The notes: generated by a model not told the origin, from the letters alone. A stretch of DNA of 64,000 bases from Vibrio europaeus (GCF_001695575.1 NZ_LUAX01000007.1:682001-746000); one strand, 5' to 3'; positions 1 through 8,937 are shown, counted from the stretch's first letter. Translations and numbers: made by a program.

Positions 1-1065
1 GTGCAGTGGATCCATACCGATTTCCATCGTTAATGGCACTAGGATAGGAGCAAGGATGATCAACATAACATTGATATCCATGATCATACCGACCGTTAGC
101 AGCAGAGCGATAATCAGTGCCAAGATAACGTGTGGGTTATCTGACAACGAGATGAACATATCCGCGATCATTTGTGGAATTTGGTTAAAGCTCAACCACC
201 AGCCAAGTATCGATGCCGAGCCGATAATCAGGTAAATCACCGCTGAAATCTGCGCGGTACGAATAACCATCTGAAACAGTGCATCTAGCGTTAGATTGCG
301 GTAGATAAATGTACCTATGATCAGCGCATAGGCCACGGCAATGGATGCCGCTTCTGTCGGCGTAACAATGCCAAACACGATGCCGCCAAGAATGATCAAC
401 GGCATCAGCAGAGCAAGTGCTGAGTTTTTGAAATGATCCAACACTTCCGCCAACGACGCTTTTTGGCTCATCTTAGGCAGATTTTTACGCTTGCCCATTG
501 CACCGATGATTGCCATACAAACCAAACACACTAAGATGCCCGGCAAAATACCTGTCGCGAACAGGCCACCAATAGAGACGCCCATCAATGAGCCGTACAC
601 GACCATCAGACCTGACGGGGGAATCGTTGGACCTATGATTGAACCAGCTGCTGTTACAGCGCAGGCATAGTCTTTTGAATAGCCTTGCTTAACCATCGCC
701 GGAACCAAGGTTCGACCAAATGCCGCAGCATCAGCCGTCGCCGAACCCGTGATGCCAGAGAAGAACACCGAAGCAACCATGTTGGAATGTGCAAGACCGC
801 CGCGAAAATGCCCGACTAACGCTTCTGACAGGTAAACAAGTCGATTCGTTATGCCTGTGTGGTTCATGATCTCACCAGCAAGGATGAAAAACGGCATCGC
901 CAAAAACGGGAAGATGTTCAGTCCATTAAAGATCTTACTGGGAGCCAGAGAGGCAAAATGCGCCCCGCCCATATCGTACATGCCGGTGATGCCTGCGACA
1001 CCTAAGGCAATGGCTATCGGGGCACCGATAAGCATCAGCAAAAAAAATACAATACCGACAATCAT
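1..1065 (-). CDS. TRAP transporter large permease subunit (DctM family), partial
   Basis: This is the 12-helix-type membrane subunit of a tripartite ATP-independent periplasmic transporter, which uses the sodium or proton gradient to import organic acids such as C4-dicarboxylates or sugar acids. The visible 355 residues start at the ATG complementary to 1063-1065 and run off the left edge. They read as successive hydrophobic segments, with the DctM-typical stretches MPFFILAGEIM, GSATADAAAFG and AGSIIGPTIPPSG. The start overlaps the stop of the small permease by 4 bp (ATGA), so the two are translationally coupled. A good Shine-Dalgarno (AAGGAGAG) precedes it. The substrate-binding subunit is not visible and may lie beyond the left edge. 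The substrate cannot be read from the permease. Confidence 0.92.
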   Translation of the reverse strand, partial: MIVGIVFFLLMLIGAPIAIALGVAGITGMYDMGGAHFASLAPSKIFNGLNIFPFLAMPFFILAGEIMNHTGITNRLVYLSEALVGHFRGGLAHSNMVASVFFSGITGSATADAAAFGRTLVPAMVKQGYSKDYACAVTAAGSIIGPTIPPSGLMVVYGSLMGVSIGGLFATGILPGILVCLVCMAIIGAMGKRKNLPKMSQKASLAEVLDHFKNSALALLMPLIILGGIVFGIVTPTEAASIAVAYALIIGTFIYRNLTLDALFQMVIRTAQISAVIYLIIGSASILGWWLSFNQIPQMIADMFISLSDNPHVILALIIALLLTVGMIMDINVMLIILAPILVPLTMEIGMDPLH

Positions 1066-1595
1066 AGCTGCTCTCCTTGTATATCAAATTTCTCAGCCGT
1101 CAAATGCAACTTCAGTGCGTAGATATCCTCTAGCCAAACCAAAAAGGCTTGAAAGCTAGACAGAGCAAAAGTGACGGGAATAGCAGCATAGGCATACGCC
1201 ATTGGCATAGAAAACACGGTAGAGAGTTGATTGGCCCCTTTTTCAGCAAAGGTGTACCCCAAATAGGCGATATAGCCAAAGAAGCTAAATGTCAGTGCGC
1301 CAACACAAAGCTTGATAATTTGTTGAATGGTTTGAGGGAATCGTCGAGTAACGAACTCCAGTCCCATATGCTCTCTTCCAGCAGTGCAACATGGCACCGC
1401 CATTAAGATGGCCCATATCATGATGTAGCGTGCGAGTTCTTCTACCCAAACCAGCTGCAGTTTGAGCATGTATCGATCTAATACTCCCAACCAAACATCC
1501 AATATCAGTAAGATAGTCAGAATTCCTACTGCAAATTGATTGGCTTTGTTGAGCCGATTCTTTGTTGTTGTAATGATGTTATTCGGTAATGCCAT
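1062..1595 (-). CDS. TRAP transporter small permease subunit (DctQ family)
   Basis: Small membrane subunit that pairs with the adjacent DctM protein. The chosen start (MALPNN, 177 aa) has a strong AAGGAAGGA Shine-Dalgarno about 10 nt upstream. A longer reading with 17 extra residues is possible but lacks such a site. Four hydrophobic segments are visible, with the family-typical VEELARYIMIW stretch (residues about 52-62) between the first two, and a GREHMGLEF-like motif after it. The gene is first in a minus-strand operon whose next member overlaps it by 4 bp. An IclR regulator lies about 1.3 kb upstream on the same strand and could control it, but this is inference from position only. Confidence 0.9.
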   Translation of the reverse strand: MALPNNIITTTKNRLNKANQFAVGILTILLILDVWLGVLDRYMLKLQLVWVEELARYIMIWAILMAVPCCTAGREHMGLEFVTRRFPQTIQQIIKLCVGALTFSFFGYIAYLGYTFAEKGANQLSTVFSMPMAYAYAAIPVTFALSSFQAFLVWLEDIYALKLHLTAEKFDIQGEQL

Positions 1596-2048
1596 AATCC
1601 CGATGTCCTTCCTTTTTGACCACTTTCCTTGGAGGCGCATCCACAACTAGTTTGCTCACTGTAGTGCAGATAAATTAACCATACCGATAAGGTTTTAAGG
1701 GTGAAGTGTTCACGATTACAATTTTAACTTTGTGTGATAGTTTCTAACATATTGAGGTGAGGAATTAATTAAACCTTTGTTTTTATTTAATTTTATATTA
1801 TTCGCGCAGAATTTCCGTTTTCGGAGTAGTAGAAAAGTAACATGGCGCTAGGTATGTCATTTCAACGACTTAGTTACAAAGGTGTTAATAACCCTGAGAA
1901 AAGTAACACGACACAAAGAGTAAGGACTTTATGATAAAAAAGTGAATTGCGTCACACCCAATAAATCAAGGAATTAGAATAAATAGATGAGGTTAACCCT
2001 GTAAGTTGCACAGAGTAATTCAATGCAAGAAAAGCGGAATATGTTGGG

Positions 2049-2083
2049 TTCAATGTCGCCGAAAAACCCTACACGACATTGAA
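2049..2083 (-). terminator. Inverted repeat downstream of the arginase-like gene; rest of the 1596-2109 gap has no gene
   Basis: A perfect 10-bp inverted repeat (TTCAATGTCG and its complement) with a 15-nt loop lies 26 bp beyond the stop of the minus-strand gene ending at 2110. There is no clear U-tract, so it could be an mRNA-stabilising hairpin rather than an intrinsic terminator. The remainder of the gap from 1596 to 2048 is AT-rich, presumably holds the TRAP operon promoter, and shows no convincing ORF. Confidence 0.45.
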
Positions 2084-2109
2084 CGCCCACCAAATGTTAG
2101 AAAGTAACA

Positions 2110-2943
2110 TCAAGCAGCTCGATTATTCGATGGGAACATCTGAGTTAACTCATGCAGAATACTTTGGGTTTGCTTTGAGTAAAGGTGTTTGTCTTTATAG
2201 CCAACCAACTGTACCTGACGAATCTTACCGGAAATTAACAGCTGGCGAATCATTCGATTGACCATTTGAACATCCAGTGCGGATCCTCTCTCTAATCGCG
2301 ATACCGGATAGAGACAAGAGAGATCAATATTGACGATAACGTCATCACAATGGGATAAATAATTGGCCAGCTGCTGTTTGACCTGCAATCGGTAACTGAA
2401 ACTGCATTCTGCCAATGTCATCCAGTCGCAGCCAAGATCTTCAGCATACTCCCACGTCCTTTCATCTTGGCTCGCGTGATCGATGCCCAAGCAGAACAGG
2501 CGACATTCGTTGTAACGAGATAAAGCGAAATGAAAAGCGCTCCCTTGGTCTGGTTCAAGAGAGGCTTTAATCTCAAATTGCCGACCAATATGTATGATAC
2601 CGAGCTCACGCCGAGGAGAATGGATAAGAGGTAAGGTGTGCAACACCGTTTCACTGTGGTTCGTCAACACAATGGGCAGTGCTTCAGAGCCCAGAAAACG
2701 ACTTAAATTAAGTTGATACTTACCGACTGGTTGCGCCTCAAGGTTGTAATGACCACCGTTTTTCCAACGGTGCCCTTCTAGCTCAGAGATCCAATCGTAC
2801 ATCTCTTCTAAGCTTTGATCGGCCATTTCGAAATCCACTTGTTTCATCGGCTTCAAGCGTTCACTGACGCTCAGCAATACCAAACGATGGGACAAAACAC
2901 CTGTAACACTTTGCGTTTTATTACGTCGAAATAGCCCGAACAT
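2110..2943 (-). CDS. Degenerate arginase/formimidoylglutamase-fold protein, metal site lost
   Basis: A 277-aa protein that aligns by eye with the ureohydrolase family (arginase, agmatinase, HutG). Residues 115-125 (IIHIGRQFEIK) lie where the family has a VxxDAHxDxR-type motif, so the Asp-Ala-His-x-Asp ligands are replaced by G120, R121, Q122 and E124. Residues 204-212 (VNIDLSCLY) match the second ligand motif but with Ser209 for the second Asp, while Asp207 is kept. His96 in IVLTNHSE matches the first conserved His. The C-terminal stretch GSALDVQMVNRMIRQLLISG resembles HutG helices. Loss of several Mn ligands argues against hydrolase activity, so a sensory or structural role is more likely. 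It starts 5 bp after an IclR-family regulator and is presumably co-transcribed with it. The family assignment is inferred from motif spacing only. Confidence 0.62.
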   Translation of the reverse strand: MFGLFRRNKTQSVTGVLSHRLVLLSVSERLKPMKQVDFEMADQSLEEMYDWISELEGHRWKNGGHYNLEAQPVGKYQLNLSRFLGSEALPIVLTNHSETVLHTLPLIHSPRRELGIIHIGRQFEIKASLEPDQGSAFHFALSRYNECRLFCLGIDHASQDERTWEYAEDLGCDWMTLAECSFSYRLQVKQQLANYLSHCDDVIVNIDLSCLYPVSRLERGSALDVQMVNRMIRQLLISGKIRQVQLVGYKDKHLYSKQTQSILHELTQMFPSNNRAA

Positions 2944-2948
2944 ACCTA

Positions 2949-3674
2949 TTACCTTTCTGGGGGCAATGCCCTCGCTGCTTGAAGAACGTGAAGAATAATC
3001 TTCTGTTGATTCATTTGAACTCGATGCGCGGGCGCCATCACCGAAATGGCACCCACCAGCTTAGAACCTTTCATCACTGGCGCACTGATCCCAGAAACAC
3101 CAGAGTCAATTTCAGAGGTACTTAGCGCATAACCTTGGTTACGGATCTGCTCAAGCTCTTGTTGCCACTGCTCCAAGCGATCTTGCTGACCAAAGTAACG
3201 CAGGATCTTTTCGCATCTTGCTGCGGGCATATAAGCCAACATGACTTTCGATGAGGCGCCCCGCAGCAGGGGTTGACTTTGACCCTGGACGTAGCTGCAG
3301 CGAAGCGCCTGCATACTCTCTTTACGACTGACACAAAGTGCTCGATAACCAACCGGCACCATGTATGCCGCCATCTCATTGGTCTGTTTTTGCAAACGAT
3401 TGAGCACAGAATCAACAGTATCTAAGTCATGCTGACTGGTTTCGTAACTGCGCATCAGCAATAACGCTGCCGGACCTATGATCAAGGTTTTGTCATTTGG
3501 ACTCTCTTCGATCAAGTTCCATTCCCGCAGTAACTTTAGGTGTCGGTATAAACTACTGATAGGAGTACCTAACTGCTCACTGAGTTGTTTCGCTGTCACG
3601 GGCTCATTATTCACCGCCACTTGCATCAGTAGTTGAAGAACCTTTTCGTTAACTTGCCCACTATTTTGCTTCAT
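2949..3674 (-). CDS. IclR family transcriptional regulator
   Basis: Predicted DNA-binding regulator with an N-terminal winged helix-turn-helix (PVTAKQLSEQLGTPISSLYRHLKLL, given here only as its position, about residues 25-50) and a C-terminal GAF-like effector domain containing SEIDSGVSGISAPV and AISVMAP. The start chosen is the ATG giving MKQNSGQVNE. A start 30 bp further upstream (3704) is equally open and neither has a strong ribosome-binding site. It is transcribed with the arginase-fold gene that follows after 5 bp. The TRAP transporter downstream and the divergent adaptor gene upstream are candidate targets. The effector is unknown. Confidence 0.88.
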   Translation of the reverse strand: MKQNSGQVNEKVLQLLMQVAVNNEPVTAKQLSEQLGTPISSLYRHLKLLREWNLIEESPNDKTLIIGPAALLLMRSYETSQHDLDTVDSVLNRLQKQTNEMAAYMVPVGYRALCVSRKESMQALRCSYVQGQSQPLLRGASSKVMLAYMPAARCEKILRYFGQQDRLEQWQQELEQIRNQGYALSTSEIDSGVSGISAPVMKGSKLVGAISVMAPAHRVQMNQQKIILHVLQAARALPPER

Positions 3675-3949
3675 TGAGTTCACGCTATTGTTGTATCGCC
3701 ACATTCAGGTCATGATCAAATTGTATTCTTACTCAGTAGGAATGAGTAAGCAAAAATAACCTTCATTTCTCAGATAGTGAGAATAGCTAAGCTCAATAAA
3801 TAACCCTTACTGTGAAGAAAATTCACATAGCCCAAGACAAAACTTTACTTAACGGTAAAGTTAAAATATCCTTTCGAACCATAAAAATTAGGAAACGAAT
3901 CACAACGTTCGATAAACCATATAAATAAAACAACGAACCAGGGACAGAT

Positions 3950-5041
3950 ATGAACAAACTCGCCCTTTCACTTGGCCTAACCTTAACGCTTGCCCCAACA
4001 CTATTTTTCAGCTGTCAGCTTTCTCAAGCAAAGCCATCAGCCAACTCCACCGCTTACATGGTTCAATTACCTATTGAACGAAAAGCGACTAAGTTGATTG
4101 CGCTTGAAGGCGAATTCAAACCTTCCAAGTACACACAGATTCTGGCGGAAAACAGCGGAAAAATTGCCAGCATCTACGTCCAAGATGGCGACTACGTTGA
4201 AAAAGGTCAGCCATTACTCGATTTCGATGCCACCTTAGCCGCTCTTGCCGTAAAGGCCGCCCAAAATGAATATCAAATGGCAACCAGAAACATCATCGAG
4301 CTGACTCGTAACACCGGAGAGGATGATCCTAGATTCCAAAGCGCAGTCAGTGCGGTGGAAGCGACCAGAAGTAATCTACTGCTCGCCCAGCAAGATCATG
4401 AAGCGACCACCATGTACGCCCCATTTGCGGGTACATTGGGCCAATTCCATTTGAATGCAGGCAATTACGTCAATGAAGGTGAGTTGATCACTGAACTGGT
4501 CGCGACCAATACCGTAGAGCTACACTTTACCGCGTCGCCTCAAGTGCTGAACGTCTTTCGCAAGGTGCTAAACAACTATCCTGACCGCTTACAGGCTTCA
4601 ATTGTCAGTCAGGAAGGCCATTATATCGATGGCAAGTTACGCTATGTTGATTCTAAGCTCGCCAATCAAAGTCAAGAGCTCAGCGCTTACGCGGTTTTCG
4701 ACAACCGTAATGGCGAACACTTGATCGGCTCAAAGACCGCTTTCTATTTGAACAGTCCTCAGCAAGAGCCTCAGCTATTTGTCCCTGCCTCCTCTATCCA
4801 TACTAATGATGGGATTCCGACACTGTTTGTCTTGGATGATAAACGTGTAGTAAGACCAAAGCAGGTGACAATCGCAAAAATCAAAGAGAGCTACACGGGT
4901 TATGTACCGATCAAATCAGGATTGAAAGCTAATGACTTCGTGCTGACAACCCCGGAAGCACCCGAGCTGGTCGGTAAGAAAATCGACCCAATGGTTGATC
5001 TAGTTAATCAGCTTAATGAGATACTCAATCGCCAATCTTGA
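3950..5041 (+). CDS. Orphan RND-type periplasmic adaptor (membrane fusion protein)
   Basis: A 363-aa HlyD/AcrA-family efflux adaptor. An N-terminal signal peptide (about residues 1-27) is followed by the two halves of the lipoyl/biotinyl-like domain, GKIASIYVQDGDYVEKGQPL and APFAGTLGQF...GNYVNEGELI. These flank a short helical hairpin (about residues 100-150). A beta-barrel and membrane-proximal domain occupy the C-terminal half. Such proteins normally bridge an inner-membrane RND pump and an outer-membrane channel. No pump or channel gene follows, and the next gene is a TetR regulator. It may lend itself to a pump encoded elsewhere, or be the remnant of a longer operon. It is preceded by GGGACAG as a weak ribosome-binding site. 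Confidence 0.85.
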   Translation: MNKLALSLGLTLTLAPTLFFSCQLSQAKPSANSTAYMVQLPIERKATKLIALEGEFKPSKYTQILAENSGKIASIYVQDGDYVEKGQPLLDFDATLAALAVKAAQNEYQMATRNIIELTRNTGEDDPRFQSAVSAVEATRSNLLLAQQDHEATTMYAPFAGTLGQFHLNAGNYVNEGELITELVATNTVELHFTASPQVLNVFRKVLNNYPDRLQASIVSQEGHYIDGKLRYVDSKLANQSQELSAYAVFDNRNGEHLIGSKTAFYLNSPQQEPQLFVPASSIHTNDGIPTLFVLDDKRVVRPKQVTIAKIKESYTGYVPIKSGLKANDFVLTTPEAPELVGKKIDPMVDLVNQLNEILNRQS

Positions 5042-5163
5042 TGGTAAAAGCAGCAAACGAGTCGATAAAAGATGAAAAAACTCTCAATAAGCCACTTTAG
5101 TGATAGAAGGCATATTTATTTATGGTAGCTTTGCATCTTTCCCCATCCTGTACGGATAACGGT

Positions 5164-5769
5164 ATGGACAAACGAAACCAACGCAGCGAGAGAACCAAAC
5201 TCAGTATCATTTTGGCTGCGATTGAGTGCTACAAGGAAATGGGCGTACAAGGCGCCTCGTTAGAGCTCATTGCAAAGAAAGCGAATTCGACAAAGCCGAC
5301 TGTCTATTCTCATTTCGGTTCGAAAGAGAATCTCTATAAAGCCGTCGTTGAGTACATCATGGAAGAGGAAAAGCTCAATCATGCTTTACCTGATTTCAAT
5401 CCAGCTATCGATATTCGCCAACAACTGATCGATATATTTGCCCAGCAGCTTGAACACATCATGCAGTGTGAGAAGCGACGCCTACTAGTCGCTATCACCA
5501 TTGAAGCCATGTGTCAGGGAAAATGCCATCTCAATGAGGTCGAGAGTATTAAAGCTTGCCCGATGGAGACTTGGCTTGAAGAGGCAATCCGTCACGGCGC
5601 TTTACCGCCGCAAAACACATCAGAACTGGCCACTAACCTTTGGGCGTTGGTCAAAGGGAGAACCTTCTTCCCCGTGTTTCTCGGTATGGCGCCTAACGAC
5701 GCAAACGAGCGCCAAGCCAATTTAGAGTCTGCGATAGACTTCTTTCTTGGCTGCCAAGGCATAAAGTAA
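5164..5769 (+). CDS. TetR/AcrR family transcriptional regulator
   Basis: A 201-aa one-component regulator. The N-terminal helix-turn-helix spans about residues 15-55 and contains ASLELIAKKANSTKPTVYSHFGSKENLY, cited here by position because of its length. The C-terminal ligand domain carries a predicted TetR-type helical bundle. The start MDKRNQRSERTK is preferred because family members begin about 10 residues before helix 1. An ORF extension to 5122 exists. Its position just downstream of the orphan efflux adaptor suggests it represses that gene, as AcrR-type regulators often do, but no operator was identified. Confidence 0.88.
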   Translation: MDKRNQRSERTKLSIILAAIECYKEMGVQGASLELIAKKANSTKPTVYSHFGSKENLYKAVVEYIMEEEKLNHALPDFNPAIDIRQQLIDIFAQQLEHIMQCEKRRLLVAITIEAMCQGKCHLNEVESIKACPMETWLEEAIRHGALPPQNTSELATNLWALVKGRTFFPVFLGMAPNDANERQANLESAIDFFLGCQGIK

Positions 5770-5793
5770 AGGAGCCAACAGGCTCCTTCTTAA
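5768..5793. terminator. Bidirectional terminator between tetR and bglA
   Basis: An 8-bp stem (AAGGAGCC and GGCTCCTT) around the tetraloop AACA is followed by TCTTAAT. It lies between two convergent genes. Confidence 0.75.
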
Positions 5794-5798
5794 TAAGA

Positions 5799-7190
5799 CT
5801 AGGCTTCAAGCGAACGACCGTTAGAAGCGATCACTTCTTTATACCAGTAGTAACTTTTCTTAGGTTTTCGCGCTAGAGATCCGCTTCCATCATCGTGACG
5901 GTCAACGTAGATGTATCCGTAGCGCTTACTCATTTCTGCGGTTGAATTCGCCACAAGATCGATCGGTCCCCAGCTAGTAAAGCCCATCAGATCGACACCA
6001 TCAAGCACCGCTTCCCTTGCCTGAACAAGGTGATCATTCAAATAAGCGATACGATAGTCATCGATAATTTCGCCATTTTCATCAACTTCATCACGAGCAC
6101 CTAGGCCGTTTTCAACGATAAACAGTGGCTTTTGGTAACGATCATGAAGGAAATTGAGCAGAATCCGCAGACCTTTTGGATCAATTAGCCAACCCCATTG
6201 ACTCTTTTCGAGGTATGGATTTGGCACGCTATCAACGATGTTGCCCACCTCTTTTTGCTTTGGATCAGCGCTCGCACAGCCACTTGCATAGTAACTAAAT
6301 GAGATAAAGTCGACACTTGCACTCGCTAGCTGTTCTAGGTCACCCGGTTCCATTGCAATTTCTATCTCTTGCTCTCGGAAGTAACGCAGCATGTAGCCAG
6401 GGTACTTGCCTCGGGTTTGCACATCGCCAAAGAACAGCCACTTATTGTTTTCGTGCATCGCTGCAATCACATCATCAGGGTTACAGGTGTACGGATAGTT
6501 GATCGCCCCTAGTAGCATGTTGCCAATTTTGCCATCAGGTATGATTTGGTGACACAGTTTAACCGCTTTAGCATTCGCAACTAATTGATGATGAATAGCC
6601 TGATAAATAGCTTGCTCTGAGGCATCTTCTTCGAGCCCGACACCAGTAAACGGAGCGTGCAACGACATATTGATTTCATTGAACGTTAGCCACAGCTTGA
6701 CTTTATCTTTGTAACGTTCAAATACCGTGCTGGCGTAACGCTCAAAGAAAGTAATCAACTCACGGCTCGCCCAACCACCATAATTTTCCACCAAAGCATA
6801 AGGCATTTCATAGTGAGACAAAGTGACAAATGGCTGGATATCGTATTTTGCCAGCTCATCGAAGATCTTGTCGTAGTAGGCTAAACCTTCCTCATTAGGT
6901 TCAAGCTCGTCACCATTGGGAAAGATACGTGTCCACGCAATTGAAAGGCGCAAACAGTTAAAGCCCATATCATTAAATAAGGCGATATCTTCAGGGTAAC
7001 GATTGTAGAAATCGATCGCCAAATCCTTAATGCCATCGGTTCGCTGTTCGTGGGTTTGATGAGGGCTTAAGATGCCATTTGGCAACATATCTGATGTTGA
7101 TAAGCCTTTGTTATCTTGATTAAAAGATCCTTCAACTTGATTGGCAGCGATGGCGCCACCCCAGAGGAAGTGGTTGGGAAATGTAGTCAT
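5799..7190 (-). CDS. bglA: 6-phospho-beta-glucosidase, glycoside hydrolase family 1
   Basis: Hydrolyses phosphorylated beta-glucosides (for example cellobiose-6-P or salicin-6-P) in the cytoplasm after PTS uptake. The protein has 463 aa, usual for GH1. The acid/base Glu172 is in LTFNEIN and the nucleophile Glu360 is in FIVENGLG. The phosphate-binding signature STAEMSKRYG (416-425) is typical of the 6-phospho group rather than of free beta-glucosidases. The N-terminal FLWGGAIAANQVEG is also standard. No PTS permease or antiterminator gene is adjacent, so it presumably works with a transporter encoded elsewhere. It is a single gene convergent with tetR. Confidence 0.93.
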   Translation of the reverse strand: MTTFPNHFLWGGAIAANQVEGSFNQDNKGLSTSDMLPNGILSPHQTHEQRTDGIKDLAIDFYNRYPEDIALFNDMGFNCLRLSIAWTRIFPNGDELEPNEEGLAYYDKIFDELAKYDIQPFVTLSHYEMPYALVENYGGWASRELITFFERYASTVFERYKDKVKLWLTFNEINMSLHAPFTGVGLEEDASEQAIYQAIHHQLVANAKAVKLCHQIIPDGKIGNMLLGAINYPYTCNPDDVIAAMHENNKWLFFGDVQTRGKYPGYMLRYFREQEIEIAMEPGDLEQLASASVDFISFSYYASGCASADPKQKEVGNIVDSVPNPYLEKSQWGWLIDPKGLRILLNFLHDRYQKPLFIVENGLGARDEVDENGEIIDDYRIAYLNDHLVQAREAVLDGVDLMGFTSWGPIDLVANSTAEMSKRYGYIYVDRHDDGSGSLARKPKKSYYWYKEVIASNGRSLEA

Positions 7191-7395
7191 GAACGATTCC
7201 TAAATCAGCATTAACATCTGCAAATCATTGTAGATCTGAAACTAGGAACAAATGAGGTCTGATTGATTAGCCGTTGTTTCCTATTTTTGCCGAATTTACA
7301 GTGGATAATTTTCGTCATTTCGAGACCCTTACGACAATATTCATTCAGGACAAATATTATGCTTATTGTAGGATATTCAATAAAAGGACACGATT

Positions 7396-7815
7396 ATGAA
7401 CTACCGACATATTCTTGTTGCCCTTGAGCTTGAGGAAGAGACTAAAGCTCTGATTGATAGGGCCGTTTACTTGGCAAAATTAACCGATGCGCAAATCTCT
7501 TTTATCCATATTGATGGCTCACATGGTGAAATTTATCCAGAGTTAGTCGATTTAAAAGACAGCCCTGATCAACAACCCTTAGGTGAGCGCGCCATCGAAC
7601 AAATTATCGCTTTTGAAGAGTACAGTCCGCTTTCAATCAGACAGATATTTGTGGGCACTGGCGAACTAGCTGACAAGCTCAAAAACACCATAGAAGACAA
7701 CAATGTCGATTTATTGATCTGTGGTCATCACCATGATTTTTGGAGCAAAATTGTCTCTTACTCTAAGCATATCGTCGATAAGTCACCGGTTGATATTCTG
7801 GTTGTGCCTCTTTAG
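7396..7815 (+). CDS. Universal stress protein (UspA family)
   Basis: A 139-aa single-domain UspA-fold protein that begins MNYRHILVALELEEET, the standard beta1-strand/helix start. The later stretch DLLICGHHHDFWSK corresponds to the family's GxxGH nucleotide-contact region but has Gly-His-His-His in place of GTRG-type residues. The C-terminus SPVDILVVPL is classic. Such proteins are cytoplasmic and respond to growth arrest and stress. It is monocistronic and followed by a strong hairpin terminator. The Shine-Dalgarno is AAAAGGA. Confidence 0.92.
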   Translation: MNYRHILVALELEEETKALIDRAVYLAKLTDAQISFIHIDGSHGEIYPELVDLKDSPDQQPLGERAIEQIIAFEEYSPLSIRQIFVGTGELADKLKNTIEDNNVDLLICGHHHDFWSKIVSYSKHIVDKSPVDILVVPL

Positions 7816-7835
7816 GGTTCACAACAATCCACTTT

Positions 7836-7864
7836 AATGGCGAGATCAGAACTCTCTCGCCATT
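7836..7864. terminator. Hairpin terminator after the universal stress gene
   Basis: A perfect 10-bp stem (AATGGCGAGA and TCTCGCCATT) with a 9-nt loop is followed by TCTTTAA. It starts about 20 bp after the stop codon. Confidence 0.75.
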
Positions 7865-8102
7865 TCTTTAACGCTCCCCATCAACTCTCCCCCTGCGGCA
7901 TAGACTGCACCTTCGATTATGGAAATTTTATTCCATAGTGATTGGAATAATTGGCTATTTTTCTCTGCGAGCAACTGCACTAAATTAGCCCCATCGACAT
8001 GAGCAAGAGCGGATTTTCGATAATTGGGGCATGTTCCAGCCATACGTTAATTGTTGACGCACCGAACACCAAACCCAACTGAATTCGTAATTTTTAGATA
8101 GT

Positions 8103-8267
8103 TATACCAATTAGGATAAGTAGATGTTCAGATAATTGCGCAGGAAAAATCGCTTAGAGCAAGGCATAGATTGAAGCTAGCTAGTTATTCTACCTACAAA
8201 ATCTATAACGTAGCTATCAGCGATTTTAACCAGCAAGAATGTTCAGACACTTATTCTGATTGGTTTT
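8103..8267. repeat. Long imperfect palindromic intergenic repeat
   Basis: The left end ATACCAATTAGGATAAGT and the complement of the right end, AACCAATCAGAATAAGTG, match closely. Further inward, TGTTCAGA/TCTGAACA, AAAATCGCT and TATAGATT pair across the centre, so the element of about 165 bp could fold into one long hairpin. It fills the space before the nitroreductase gene. Its size and symmetry resemble miniature palindromic repeats dispersed in Vibrio genomes, but no second copy was seen in this window. Confidence 0.6.
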
Positions 8268-8277
8268 AGGAGCCAAC

Positions 8278-8937
8278 ATGACTCATCCAATCATCAAAGA
8301 CTTAAACACTCGTTACACAGCGAAAAAGTATGACGCAACAAAACGTATTTCTGCAGAAGATATGCAAGTAATCAAAGAAGCTATTCGCCTGTCTGCATCT
8401 TCAATCAACTCTCAACCTTGGAAATTCATCGTACTTGAGAGTGATGAAGCCAAACAGCGCTTCCACAATACGTTTGCCAATATGCACCAGTTCAACCAAC
8501 CGCATGCAAAAGAAGCGTCACACACCATTTTGTTCGCTCATAACCCGCACTTTACTAAAGAGCAATACGCAAAAGTTGTCGATGCAGAAGTGACTTCTGG
8601 ACACCTACCTGCAGAGCGCTACAACGACATGCTAAACGGCGCTTACGGTTTTGCTGAGCTAAATACAGATGAAACTGGCTTTAATGGTAACTGGACGAAA
8701 GCTCAAACCTACATTGCTTTGGGCAACACGCTGCACACTCTTGCGCGTATGGGCATTGCATCCACTCCAATGGAAGGTGTTGACCCTGAGCTAATCGGAG
8801 AAGTCTTCAAAGATGAGCTAGACGGCTATGTGTGTGATTTTGCTTTGGCTATGGGTTACCACAAAGATGGTGAAGACTATAACCATGGTTTGCCAAAAGC
8901 TCGTCTTCCGATGGATGACGTAGTCACTACACTTTAG
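8278..8937 (+). CDS. nfsB: NAD(P)H-dependent nitroreductase (NfsB-like)
   Basis: A flavoprotein of 219 aa, expected to form an FMN-containing dimer that reduces nitroaromatics, quinones or dihydropteridine with NAD(P)H in the cytoplasm. Family marks are RYTAKKYD near the N-terminus, SSINSQPWKFIV (FMN phosphate contact, about residues 41-52), and the C-terminal LPKARLP. Length and these motifs match E. coli NfsB (217 aa). The ATG at 8278 is preceded by AGGAG at 5 nt spacing, so an ORF extension to 8260 is rejected. It is followed after 42 bp by a YgiN-like monooxygenase gene, so the two may form a quinone-redox operon. Confidence 0.86.
   Translation: MTHPIIKDLNTRYTAKKYDATKRISAEDMQVIKEAIRLSASSINSQPWKFIVLESDEAKQRFHNTFANMHQFNQPHAKEASHTILFAHNPHFTKEQYAKVVDAEVTSGHLPAERYNDMLNGAYGFAELNTDETGFNGNWTKAQTYIALGNTLHTLARMGIASTPMEGVDPELIGEVFKDELDGYVCDFALAMGYHKDGEDYNHGLPKARLPMDDVVTTL

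Noticed and set aside
2030..2095. Integron attC-like element
   Set aside because: An inverted repeat with GTTGGG-like ends was considered, but the attC core-site pairs and spacing are absent. Only a simple hairpin remains.
2079..2261. 60-codon ORF on the plus strand
   Set aside because: Antisense to the real arginase-fold gene and overlaps the hairpin downstream of it.
7846..8043. 65-codon minus-strand ORF
   Set aside because: Its end runs through the terminator hairpin of the universal stress gene, no ribosome site or known domain is seen, so it is most likely not a gene.
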